A stretch of 64,000 bases of DNA from positions 45,164,696 through 45,228,695 of the forward strand of contig OZ024865.1 in the NCBI GenBank assembly GCA_964017155.1, written 5' to 3'. The notes beneath the pieces are model-generated. The model saw only the letters and a program-made list of their open reading frames with translations. It did no database searches and was not told the origin of the DNA. The position numbers were made by a program, and so were the translations under genes. Positions 40,867 to 52,134 of the stretch are shown in pieces; positions within the stretch are counted from its first letter, which is position 1, and the number at the start of each line of letters is the position of its first letter. Origin of the DNA: Oasisia sp. SBJ-2009 (Eukaryota > Annelida > Polychaeta > Sabellida > Siboglinidae).

Positions 40867-42015
40867 TTATGTTTGTTCATATGTTTGAAGGTACGAAACA
40901 TTGTTAAAATTGTTACTTACTGGAAGGTTGACAGTTGAACTGTAACCGACGACCTCCTGCAAGTGTCTGTCAAGTGTCATTCTCTGACTCGCTGTTTTCA
41001 CTGCTGCCAAACCTAGCAGCAAACATTGCGCGACTGCATTTCTTTGACGATCTCTGGCAGCGACAACTAATGTAACAGGGAATGTTATTTTTGGCGCATG
41101 AACAGTTCCTGTTACATCCTTTCGTGCAGCCGCAGAACACAGTTTTGTCATCTGCTGTGGGTAGGCAGGTTGTGTTGACGCCACTGGAACAGGCGTGCCG
41201 TTATCGAGAACCCACCCATATTCTTCATATGGAGGGCTGGCTGGCTTTGCAACATGAGCAGTCTTGTCTATCAATGTAGCCAAAGCGGCACGTCTCGTGT
41301 GCAGAAGAAATGCGTCTTCTGTTGGTGGTAGCAATTTCAAAAGTGTACTCTTATTATTGAGGAACTTGTAGGCGCGCAGCTTCCCGAGATCGGATCCTTC
41401 GTACGCGTCGTCTTTCTTGGTGTACACTGCTATCATTAGGTTTCTTGCCTGGTTGATTACGTCTGCTGTTAGATGAGTGTGGTCTTGTTCGGCAAAGTTC
41501 CCAAGTGCAGATACGTCAGTTGTTTCGCTGCGAGTAACCCACATCTTCTTACCAGTGAAATATGGATAGCTGGTTGTGTCTCGTCCACCAAGGCTGTGCA
41601 GGAAGGGAAGTGCACGACACCGTGCTGGTCCACGTGCAGCACACATTTCGTGAATGGGTAGATACTTGTCTGGTGCTGTTCGAACCCACAGTTCTGACAA
41701 ATTCGACAACAACGTGCAAGCATAATACACGCACATGACAATTATATATGTGTCATTGGCATGGATTATGATTCGGTCAACATCTTCATTCTTCACACTA
41801 TATATAGTGTGAAGAATTACTCTGGTGTCTGCCTCCTGCTGAGTTGACTCCAAGTCAGACATGTTTGTGACCGGAGGGGTGGCCATTCCTGAAACATGTT
41901 GTATGAGTTGCTGGAACACTATAAGATTTGTTTGGGGTTGGTTCATCAACTGATATGCATCCTGAGCTGTGAACCTCTTCTTCCCCCTGTTATAATGTTT
42001 TTTGCAGAGAAGCAT
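40867..42015 (-). pseudogene. Copy 1 of a repeated invertebrate protein family (EADTR / CXC-tail type), frameshifted
   Basis: A 382-codon minus-strand frame contains TQQEADTRVILHTIYS (near 41850), an IIIHANDTYIIVMCVYY segment, YLPIHEM, and RALPFLHSLGGRDTTS...GKK. That last block resembles the Gly-rich turn of FEN1/XPG-like nucleases, which is an inference. From memory, this arrangement occurs in multicopy uncharacterised proteins of corals and molluscs. The frame's C-terminus is wrong: in the next frame, 41137-41052 encodes CGCTKGCNRNCSC...PCYISCRC, a CXC (tesmin/TSO1-like) zinc-binding motif, so about one base has been lost near 41140. The N-terminus is not obvious upstream of a (CT)n tract. 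Probably a decayed mobile-element-associated gene. Confidence 0.65.
41788..41817. repeat. Perfect 30-bp palindrome inside the family ORF
   Basis: The arms ATTCTTCACACTATA / TATAGTGTGAAGAAT are perfect with no loop. It lies within the coding sequence for LHTIYSVKNED. Function unknown; it may be chance or a cruciform-prone site. Confidence 0.8.
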
Positions 42016-42053
42016 TTGTCAGCAGCAGCGATACCTCAGTTGTCTGTTCACAT

Positions 42054-42109
42054 ATTCTCTCTCTCTCCCCCCCCCTCTCTCTCTCTCTCTCTCTCCCTCT
42101 CTCTCTCCT
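42054..42109. repeat. (CT)n microsatellite
   Basis: CT tract with a C9 run, immediately upstream of the minus-strand family ORF. Confidence 0.9.
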
Positions 42110-43634
42110 GCACATATCAACATTTGTTCTCAGTATTTTGGCTGCACGTTGCAAAGTGTGCTGCTTTTCGTCAACATTATAGTCTGGCTCCACAATCCCG
42201 AGCCTGTCGAGAGCATCATCTAGGGATACAGATGATGCGCAAATGAACCCAGAACCGCAACTTTGGTTAAGAAAAAGAAACGCGCTTGCCGAACCTTTGT
42301 TGCAATTTCCATTTCAATGTTATTGACCAGTTTATGTCTATAGTTTTTACCCCTGGTTCCAGGAGAATGGCCCTGTACTGATCTCTTACTGACTTTATAA
42401 AAAACCACGCTTCGCTTCAAAGAGTTTATAACTCTTTTCATTTAGGTACATATTCCTACATTTTGCGTGTACTTCGGTGACTTGTTTTCCACGTTTCCAC
42501 AGTGGGTAGTTATGTAGCCTACGAAAAGTGTCATCCTGCCTAGATGTCATTGCACCGTATGTTTAGGTACCGTAATCTTTACGTTAAACAATTCGTTGTT
42601 CGTTCTTCCTTGACACATGATACACATTTATCTTCTCATATTTTCTTTGCATGTAGCAATGACACACTTTCCCAAATACTCTAAAAAGGATAAATATTCA
42701 TTTTGTCTCACCTGTCTGCATCACAAACCCTGTAGGTTGAATAAATATACACATATGAAAATAAATATATGTCATCAAATGTAATACGCAGTGTATACAT
42801 ATATTATACTTGGTAGCTTCTCTGTGCATGGGCATGTTCACATTGTATCTATATTAACTCCAAACAGTAGTTTTCAATTTGTATTGTTCTCTTACGATGA
42901 TAAAATTGCGAGTTATTTGGAATGTTGATTTCTTGAACAAAGTTCCTGCGAATCTGCGTTTTTTATTGTTTTATTGTACTGCAAAATTGGCCGCAATCAC
43001 ATGATAAGTATTACTAAAAATATTATATCCCACAGTAATGCGTCAAATATTCCATAGCTTTGATCGTTTTTTCATTTGTTTGTTTACATTGAATGCATAC
43101 TTCCATCATTCCACATAATCCCAGGCATATTTACATTGTACAATTATTCCGGATTAGCTCACGTTTGAAACCTATAAGCCTAATCGACTTGCATACGACA
43201 AACATGCTCTACTATGGCAGTCGTTATTGGAATTGGCAATGTAAGTTTCACGCTCGAAAACGAGGGTTGGGGGGGCAGGAAGTCAATTGTTTCCATGTTG
43301 AAAGACAGGACTTTGCTTTGTTTTTGGTTTTAATAATCGGACTGTCCACAAATTGTGTTTGTAGTTACACATGTATATGTTCTGAAGGATAATTATAAGC
43401 AGAAGCAGAATGACATATATTATTATGGTTATTGTTATGGCATCGCCATAGTACTTGTGCTTGGAGATCTTGATAAGTAATGAAGGATGCCATCTTTCGC
43501 ACAGTACAACCTGTTTTGAGGCAAATGTGTATAGGTGCTATGATTATGTTCATTTAGGCAAATTGTCATATATATAAGTATTTATCAAACTGTTGCGAAA
43601 CTATACCGCATAGCAACGAAAATCCTATAAAAGA
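42110..43634. other. Intergenic, no gene seen
   Basis: No domain, repeat pair or RNA gene was recognised. The stretch ends at the left edge of the tandem duplication. Confidence 0.5.
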
Positions 43635-44117
43635 CACATACGGCCAACAGTCGTTACTACTATCTGCGCTACGTAAATCGCTATATATTTGTCTGTGAGT
43701 GTGGTAAACTCAAAATAAAATTGGACAGAAAAAGAAAAGCATAACACAATATATTTATCACCTGATTTTCGTGATGGAACAGAATCCGAGCAATATACTA
43801 GTCTATCTTCTATATTTTATCAGCCTTTGCCTTTACTTAAATCTGCCATCCGAGCGGTATTACTGAAATCCAGCCATATATAACAAAACTGCTAACACGA
43901 TTACCATAATACATAATTACTAACAAAACCTCCCCAATCGCTTTAGTTTATCTTTATCAGTTGAAACTACAGCTGTCATCCATCGTTATAATAACATTCT
44001 TGTGTCATGTCCCCAATCAGCTCCAGACGCGCGTTGTCTCACAATGTATCGTGACACACTTAGTTACAGTTTATTTGTTGGCGTCCGTAGCAACCCACGG
44101 CTACAACGGCGCACACA

Positions 44118-44200
44118 TAATAATAATAATAATACAGTTTTTATATAGCGCTAATTCCCGCATGGCGGATCGATGCGCTGCACAAGAAAAATACTAAAAC
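44118..44200 (-). mobile_element. 3' end of a SINE or L2-like LINE with (ATT)n tail, in unit 1
   Basis: On the minus strand the sequence reads AATTAGCGCTATATAAAAAC then (ATT)n. A GCGCTATATAAA plus (ATT)n end is typical of L2/CR1-type LINEs and of SINEs using their machinery. The LINE at 60.4-61.5 kb also ends in (ATT)n. Only the tail is recognised. Confidence 0.5.
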
Positions 44201-45284
44201 TGCTTAGGTTACAAATATATCATAATATACATCATTTTAAACAGTGTGTTCCAGGAATTATGTGGAATTGCTGCGCGAATATATGAATGTATTATATTTA
44301 AATAAAATATAAATGTAACATTAAGAGCAAAATCGATTCGACTCGGAACTTGAAGGTGGGCCCGAATTATTCGGCGAATATTGTCGAAACGTCCGAATGT
44401 TTTGAATCACGAACTTGCAACACATAATTATACATTTACTGGCCACAACATCAGTCTTATACGCCAAGTGTGTATTGTTAATGTTATTTTAAGCATCTAT
44501 ATACTGCTGAAATAACTTTTGGGAATGTTTTTGTGGAACGAACCTGTTCATTAATTACTCAATAAATGGCAAAATATCTATCGGAAGGCATTATAACGCT
44601 AGTTCGAGTTTGAGTTTTGGTGGCTGTCTTTAGGGGCTAATAGCATGTTTCCAGTAGCTTATTTTTAAGGTTGTCCACCTAGGTTGTGATCATAAATATA
44701 TGTAGATATGATTTTTGGAGGTTAACCTTTTACAGCATTCCAGTCCGTTCAACCCACTTGGCCCCCTGGATAGTAAATCATTTATGCAAGTAAAACATGC
44801 TCTTTGCATGATTAATAATAAGAGTATTTTTCTCGCGTTTCACATGCTTCATTTGTTTTTGCAGTAATGTCATTCGTATCTGCATGGTTTCGTTTGTGCT
44901 TCTTTCAGCTCATGGTGCCCTTCAGCTATAGCAGATGATGGCGATGTGTCACCATGACATGGCTTGCTGCTAGTGGATGTTGGGCGTTCAGTGTGTCGCC
45001 TAGAAAGCATGTTATGCGATTCTTACTTAGATCTGAAATAGGCATTTGTTAAAACATGAACTGTATACACTTACTTCAACATCACATCCAACATTTGTTA
45101 ACAACTAAATACATGCCACAACTATTCATATGAATGAATCACTAGTAATATTGTAATTTAACTAGTAGTATTGTAATATACTGTATTTCAAGCAAGTAAT
45201 ATATCACAAATTATTTGGACAATGCAACATATATTGCTCTGTATCTCAGTAACAATGTTGCCTGGAACAATCGCATTAATCGGT

Positions 45285-45331
<47 letters not shown>

Positions 45332-45480
45332 TGCGTGCGTGCGTGTGCGCGTGTGTGCGTGTGTGTGCATGTGTGCGTGCGTGTGAGTGTGTATTCGTTT
45401 GTGTGTGTGTGTGTCTGTTTGTTTGGGAGTGTGTATGTATGTATGTGCGTAAGCGTGTTCGTTTGTGTGTGTTTTTGTGT
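45285..45480. repeat. (GT)n-rich tract, unit 1
   Basis: GT/GTGC microsatellite that creates Cys/Val-rich pseudo-frames. Shorter in unit 2 (50593-50765). Confidence 0.9.
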
Positions 45481-45789
45481 GTGGATTATGTTAACTCCGG
45501 CATAGTCAAAGCTTGTGTAAATTATACAGTTTTGGCTTCCTTTCTCGCAGTTGACCCGAGGGTATCCAGCAACCTAGTAACAAGACAACATGTCAACACC
45601 AGGTGGCGAACAGTTGGCCTCATTCTGACATGGGTTATTCAAACATTCGTCCAGACGGCGCTACTCTGTGGCGACCAGCAGCTGTTCGTTCGTTGTTATA
45701 TTTGTGGTATTATTATTCTGCTTATTTTATGGTCGCCGCTTGTATATTTTAGCTTGAGTTTGTGAATGTGTGAATGAGTGAACCGTTCA

Positions 45790-45901
45790 ATGGAGGACAG
45801 CAAGTATCTGATTCTTGGACTTGTTATCGTGCTGTCATCTTTAATTCAAGTGTGCTACGCCCAGCAAGGAAACCCCCATCACGGTGGACTAAGTCTCAGC
45901 C
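45790..45901 (+). CDS. Candidate first coding exon of a secreted peptide (unit 1)
   Basis: ATG at 45790 starts MEDSKYLILGLVIVLSSLIQ, a good signal peptide with a VCYAQQ cleavage region, then GNPHHGGLSLS. A strong donor C|GTGAGT follows at 45901/45902. The copy in unit 2 keeps the frame with two amino-acid differences. A possible 13-nt internal exon lies at 46099-46111 (GACAG before, GTAAGA after). Further exons were not identified, so the product is unknown; a short secreted peptide or the 5' end of a gene broken by the array are both possible. Confidence 0.4.
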
Positions 45902-46779
45902 GTGAGTATTTTCTGGCTTTAAACAGCTGTGTACATCATGATTTTTATCTAACATTTACTTACCGTCTGGCCTTACTATAAAATTATTATGTATACACAA
46001 TCGAAAGCAGATTTTACCATCCACTTACCTTACGTCGGTAACACGTGCGCATATAATTGACGACATTGTTTGCGACATCGTTTACTTTCGTTGACAGGCG
46101 TGTTCCAATGGTAAGAATATATCAACATCTTTGGAACTCCATTTACGTATAAAACCACAAAGTGAGACATGTGTTAGGAAGTACACTAATAAGCAAGTAT
46201 CGTTCGTGGTGTACATTGACTTTTCTATAATGCGTTAGCAATGAGAATTCAAGTCAGTATGCAACTTTAATACTCTAAGTTAATTTATATACAATTTAAG
46301 TAGTGTACAGTGATTACTGTGTCAATCAAATAAAACGAGAGGCGTTCAGTAATTAATTGGTTCCTGTCAATCGCGTAGACAGAACAATACATTAATTAAT
46401 TCGTTATCAAACAGTCAGGATATATTGTATGTATTCTTCTAGTACGACGAAAACACGGATCGCTTAATAATTCAATGTGAGAGAGTTGCCACCTAGTGAA
46501 CAAGCATGTAATTAAAATGCGGTCTGTTTAACATGCCAAATTGCCGTTGTAGACGGTTCGACCTTGCGCCGTTCGACTATTTTTGTTACCACAATAGTAT
46601 GATTACGTTGAGAACCACAACTTTATAGATCATATATAGCAACGAAGTTTATTCACAAATTGAACAATAGCAATTCAATGAGAACATGTTGATGAATAGA
46701 GCGGTATCGCCACCTAGTGGATAACAAAACGGCGTAAGTACAGACAAAGATATATACCGATACAGAAACACATATAGAG

Positions 46780-46906
46780 ACAGAGAGAGACATAAACAGA
46801 TATATACAGACACAGATATACACAGACACAGACACAGACACATGGACATGGACATGGACATGGACACGGACACGGACACGGACACGGACACGGACACGGA
46901 CACGGA

Positions 46907-46938
<32 letters not shown>

Positions 46939-46950
46939 CGGGCACGGGCA
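46780..46950 (+). repeat. Graded hexamer region leading into the GGGGCA array (unit 1)
   Basis: Irregular ACAGAC/TATACA units pass into ACAGAC, then GGACAT (from 46842), then GGACAC (about 46864-46930), then alternating GGGCAC/GGACAC, then GGGGCA. Each step differs by one or two bases. Confidence 0.95.
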
Positions 46951-48930
46951 GGGGCAGGGGCAGGGGCAGGGGCAGGGGCAGGGGCAGGGGCAGGGGCAGG
47001 GGCAGGGGCAGGGGCAGGGGCAGGGGCAGGGGCAGGGGCAGGGGCAGGGGCAGGGGCAGGGGCAGGGGCAGGGGCAGGGGCAGGGGCAGGGGCAGGGGCA
47101 GGGGCAGGGGCAGGGGCAGGGGCAGGGGCAGGGGCAGGGGCAGGGGCAGGGGCAGGGGCAGGGGCAGGGGCAGGGGCAGGGGCAGGGGCAGGGGCAGGGG
47201 CAGGGGCAGGGGCAGGGGCAGGGGCAGGGGCAGGGGCAGGGGCAGGGGCAGGGGCAGGGGCAGGGGCAGGGGCAGGGGCAGGGGCAGGGGCAGGGGCAGG
47301 GGCAGGGGCAGGGGCAGGGGCAGGGGCAGGGGCAGGGGCAGGGGCAGGGGCAGGGGCAGGGGCAGGGGCAGGGGCAGGGGCAGGGGCAGGGGCAGGGGCA
47401 GGGGCAGGGGCAGGGGCAGGGGCAGGGGCAGGGGCAGGGGCAGGGGCAGGGGCAGGGGCAGGGGCAGGGGCAGGGGCAGGGGCAGGGGCAGGGGCAGGGG
47501 CAGGGGCAGGGGCAGGGGCAGGGGCAGGGGCAGGGGCAGGGGCAGGGGCAGGGGCAGGGGCAGGGGCAGGGGCAGGGGCAGGGGCAGGGGCAGGGGCAGG
47601 GGCAGGGGCAGGGGCAGGGGCAGGGGCAGGGGCAGGGGCAGGGGCAGGGGCAGGGGCAGGGGCAGGGGCAGGGGCAGGGGCAGGGGCAGGGGCAGGGGCA
47701 GGGGCAGGGGCAGGGGCAGGGGCAGGGGCAGGGGCAGGGGCAGGGGCAGGGGCAGGGGCAGGGGCAGGGGCAGGGGCAGGGGCAGGGGCAGGGGCAGGGG
47801 CAGGGGCAGGGGCAGGGGCAGGGGCAGGGGCAGGGGCAGGGGCAGGGGCAGGGGCAGGGGCAGGGGCAGGGGCAGGGGCAGGGGCAGGGGCAGGGGCAGG
47901 GGCAGGGGCAGGGGCAGGGGCAGGGGCAGGGGCAGGGGCAGGGGCAGGGGCAGGGGCAGGGGCAGGGGCAGGGGCAGGGGCAGGGGCAGGGGCAGGGGCA
48001 GGGGCAGGGGCAGGGGCAGGGGCAGGGGCAGGGGCAGGGGCAGGGGCAGGGGCAGGGGCAGGGGCAGGGGCAGGGGCAGGGGCAGGGGCAGGGGCAGGGG
48101 CAGGGGCAGGGGCAGGGGCAGGGGCAGGGGCAGGGGCAGGGGCAGGGGCAGGGGCAGGGGCAGGGGCAGGGGCAGGGGCAGGGGCAGGGGCAGGGGCAGG
48201 GGCAGGGGCAGGGGCAGGGGCAGGGGCAGGGGCAGGGGCAGGGGCAGGGGCAGGGGCAGGGGCAGGGGCAGGGGCAGGGGCAGGGGCAGGGGCAGGGGCA
48301 GGGGCAGGGGCAGGGGCAGGGGCAGGGGCAGGGGCAGGGGCAGGGGCAGGGGCAGGGGCAGGGGCAGGGGCAGGGGCAGGGGCAGGGGCAGGGGCAGGGG
48401 CAGGGGCAGGGGCAGGGGCAGGGGCAGGGGCAGGGGCAGGGGCAGGGGCAGGGGCAGGGGCAGGGGCAGGGGCAGGGGCAGGGGCAGGGGCAGGGGCAGG
48501 GGCAGGGGCAGGGGCAGGGGCAGGGGCAGGGGCAGGGGCAGGGGCAGGGGCAGGGGCAGGGGCAGGGGCAGGGGCAGGGGCAGGGGCAGGGGCAGGGGCA
48601 GGGGCAGGGGCAGGGGCAGGGGCAGGGGCAGGGGCAGGGGCAGGGGCAGGGGCAGGGGCAGGGGCAGGGGCAGGGGCAGGGGCAGGGGCAGGGGCAGGGG
48701 CAGGGGCAGGGGCAGGGGCAGGGGCAGGGGCAGGGGCAGGGGCAGGGGCAGGGGCAGGGGCAGGGGCAGGGGCAGGGGCAGGGGCAGGGGCAGGGGCAGG
48801 GGCAGGGGCAGGGGCAGGGGCAGGGGCAGGGGCAGGGGCAGGGGCAGGGGCAGGGGCAGGGGCAGGGGCAGGGGCAGGGGCAGGGGCAGGGGCAGGGGCA
48901 GGGGCAGGGGCAGGGGCAGGGGCAGGGGCA
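46951..48930 (+). repeat. Perfect (GGGGCA)330 array
   Basis: 1980 bp of uninterrupted GGGGCA, closed by GAGGCAGAGC at 48931. The + strand is G-quadruplex-prone. All six frames are open (Gly-Ala, Gly-Gln, Gly-Arg on +; Cys-Pro, Ala-Pro, Leu-Pro on -), so the 700+ codon frames here are repeat artefacts, not genes. Confidence 0.98.
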
Positions 48931-49423
48931 GAGGCAGAGCCACATACGGCCATAAGTCGTTACTGCTATCTGCGCTACGTAAATCGCTATATATTTGTCT
49001 GTGAGTGTTGTAAACTCAAAATAAAATTGGACAGAAAAAGAAAAGCATAACACAATATATTTATCACCTGATTTTCGTGATGGAACAGAATCCGAGCAAT
49101 ATACTAGTCTATCTTCTATATTTTGTCAGCCTTTGCCTTTACTTAAATCTGCCATCCGAGCGGTATTACTGAAATCCAGCCATATATAACAAAACTGCTA
49201 ACACGATTACCATAATATATAATTACTAACAAAACCTCCCCAATCGCTTTAGTTTATTTTTATCAGTTGAAACTACAGCTGTCATCCATCGTTATAATAA
49301 CATTCTTGTGTCATGTCCCCAATCAGCTCCAGACGCGCGTTGTCTCACCATGTATCGTGACACACTTAGTTACAGTTTATTTGTTGGCGTCCGTAGCAAC
49401 CCACGGCTACAACGGCGCACACA

Positions 49424-49506
49424 TAATAATAATAATAATACAGTTTTTATATAGCGCTAATTCCCGCATGGCGGATCGATGCGCTGCACAAGAAAAATAC
49501 TAAAAC
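49424..49506 (-). mobile_element. 3' end of a SINE or L2-like LINE with (ATT)n tail, in unit 2
   Basis: Duplicate of 44118-44200 with the same GCGCTATATAAAAAC and (ATT)n end. Confidence 0.5.
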
Positions 49507-50592
49507 TGCTTAGGTTACAAATATCTCATAATATACATCATTTTAAACAGTGTGTTCCAGGAATTATGTGGAATTGCTGCGCGAATATATGGATGTATTA
49601 TATTTAAATAAAATATAAATGTAACATTAAGAGCAAAATCGATTCGACTCGGAACTTGAAGGTGGGCCCGAATTATTCGGCGAATATTGTCGAAACGTCC
49701 GAATGTTTTGAATCACGAACTTGCAACACATAATTATACATTTACTGGCCACAACATCAGTCTTATACGCCAAGTGTGTATTGTTAATGTTATTTTAAGC
49801 ATCTATATACTGCTGAAATAACTTTTGGGAATGTTTTTGTGGAACGAACCTGTTCATTAATTACTCAAAAAATTGCAAAATATCTATCGGAAGGCATTAT
49901 AACGCTAGTTCGAGTTTGAGTTTTGGTGGCTGTCTTTAAGAGCTAATAGCATGTTTCCAGTAACTTATTTTTAAGGTTGTCCACCTAGGTTGTGATCATA
50001 AATATATGTAGATATGATTTTTGGAGGTCAACCTTTTACAGCATCCCAGTCCGTTCAACCCACTTGGCCCCCTGGATAGTAAATCATTTATGCAAGTAAA
50101 ACATGCTCTTTGCATGATTAATAATAAGAGTACTTTTCTCGCGTTTCACATGCTTCATTTGTTTTTGCAGTAATGTCATTCGTATCTGCATGGTTTCGTT
50201 TGTGCTTCTTTCAGCTCATGGTGTCCTTCAGCTATAGCAGATGATGGCGATGTGTCACCATGACATGGCTTGCTGCTAGTGGATGTTGGGCGTTCAGTGT
50301 GTCGCCTAGAACGCATGTTATGCGATTATTACTTAGATCTGAAATAGGCATTTGTTAAAACATGAACTGTATACACTTACTTCAACATCACATCCAACAT
50401 TTGTTAACAACTAAATATATGCCACAACTATTCATATGAATGAATCATTAGTAATATTGTAATACCACTATTAGTATTGTAATATACTGTATTTCAAGCA
50501 AGTAATATATCACAAATTATTTGGACAATGCAACATATATTGCTCTGTATCTCAGTAACAATGTTGCCTCGAACAATCGCATTAATCGGTTC

Positions 50593-50623
<31 letters not shown>

Positions 50624-50765
50624 TGCGTGCGTGTGCGCGTGTGTGCGTGTGTGTGCATGTGTGCGTGCGTGTGAGTGTGTATTCGTTTGTGTGTGTGTGT
50701 TTGTTTGTTTGGGAGTGTGTATGTATGTATGTGCGTGAGCGTGTTCGATTGTGTGTGTTTTTGTG
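50593..50765. repeat. (GT)n-rich tract, unit 2
   Basis: Counterpart of 45285-45480, shortened by contraction of the GT run. Confidence 0.9.
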
Positions 50766-50967
50766 TGTGGATTATGTTAACTCCGGCATAGTCAAAGCTT
50801 GTGTAAATTATACAGTTTTGGCTTCCTTTCTCGCAGTTGACCCGAGGGTATCCAGCAACGTTAACGTTCGTCGTTATATTTGTGGTATTATTATTCTGCT
50901 TATTTTATGGTCGTCGCTTGTATATTTTAGCTTGAGTTTGTGAATGTGTGAATGAGTGAACCGTTCA

Positions 50968-51079
50968 ATGGAGGACAGCAAGTATCTGATTCTTGGACTT
51001 GTTATCGTGCTGTCACCTTTAATTCAAGTGTGTTACGCCCAGCAAAGAAACCCCCATCACGGTGGACTAAGTCTCAGCC
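50968..51079 (+). CDS. Candidate first coding exon of a secreted peptide (unit 2)
   Basis: Duplicate of 45790-45901. It reads MEDSKYLILGLVIVLSPLIQ then VCYAQQRNPHHGGLSLS, with the same donor C|GTGAGT. The S-to-P and G-to-R changes keep the frame open. Remaining exons are unknown. Confidence 0.4.
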
Positions 51080-51959
51080 GTGAGTATTTTCTGGCTTTAA
51101 ACAGCTGTGTACATCATGATTTTTATCTAACATTTACTTACCGTCTGGCCTTACTATAACATTATTATGTATACACAATCGAAAGCAGATTTTACCATCC
51201 ACTTACCTTACGTCGGTAACACGTGCGCATATAATTGACGACGTTGTTTGCGACATCGTTTACTTTCGTTGACAGGCGTGTTCCAATGGTAAGAATAGAT
51301 CAACATCTTTGGAACTCCAATTACGTATAAAACCACAAAGTGAGACATGTGGTAGGAAGTACACTAATAAGCAAGTATCGTTCGTGGTGTACATTGACTT
51401 TTCTATAATGCGTTAGCAATGAGAATTCAAGTCAGTATGCAACTTTAATACTTTAAGTTAATTTATATACAATTTAAGTAGTGTACAGTGATTACTGTGT
51501 CAATCAAATAAAACGAGAGGCGTTCAGTAATTAATTGGTTCCTGTCAATCACGTAGACAGAACAATACATTAATTAATTCGTTATCAAACAGTCAGGATA
51601 TATTGTATGTATTCTTCTAGTACGACGAAAACACGGATCGCTTAATAATTCAATGTGAGAGAGTTGCCACCTAGTGAACAAGCATGTAATTAAAATGCGG
51701 TCTGTTTAACATGCCAAATTGCCGTTGTAGACGGTTCGACCTTGCGCCGTTCGACTATTTTTGTTACCACAATAGTATGATTACGTTGAGAACCACAACT
51801 TTATAGATCATATATAGCAACGAAGTTTATTCACAAATTGAACAATAGCAATTCAATGAGAACATGTTGATGAATAGAGCGGTATCGCCACCTAGTGGAT
51901 AACAAAACGGCGTAAGTACAGACAAAGATATATACCGATACAGAAACACATATAGAGAC

Positions 51960-52134
51960 AGAGAGAGACATAAACAGATATATACAGACACAGATATACA
52001 CAGACACAGACACAGACACATGGACATGGACATGGACATGGACACGGACACGGACACGGACACGGACACGGACACGGACACGGACACGGACACGGACACG
52101 GACACGGACACGGGCACGGGCACGGGCACGGGCA
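51960..52134 (+). repeat. Graded hexamer region leading into the GGGGCA array (unit 2)
   Basis: Same order as in unit 1: ACAGAC, GGACAT (from 52020), GGACAC, GGGCAC, GGGGCA. The GGGCAC/GGACAC alternation of unit 1 is replaced here by four consecutive GGGCAC-type units. Confidence 0.95.

Larger units (their letters stand above)
43635..48940 (+). repeat. Tandem duplication unit 1 (5306 bp, ends in a hexamer array)
   Basis: The unit begins CACATACGGCCAACAGTCG and the same start recurs at 48941, directly after the array. The single-copy part is nearly identical in unit 2, with scattered point changes. The main differences are a ~105-bp block (about 45575-45680) absent from unit 2, a shorter GT tract in unit 2, and array length. 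Confidence 0.92.
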
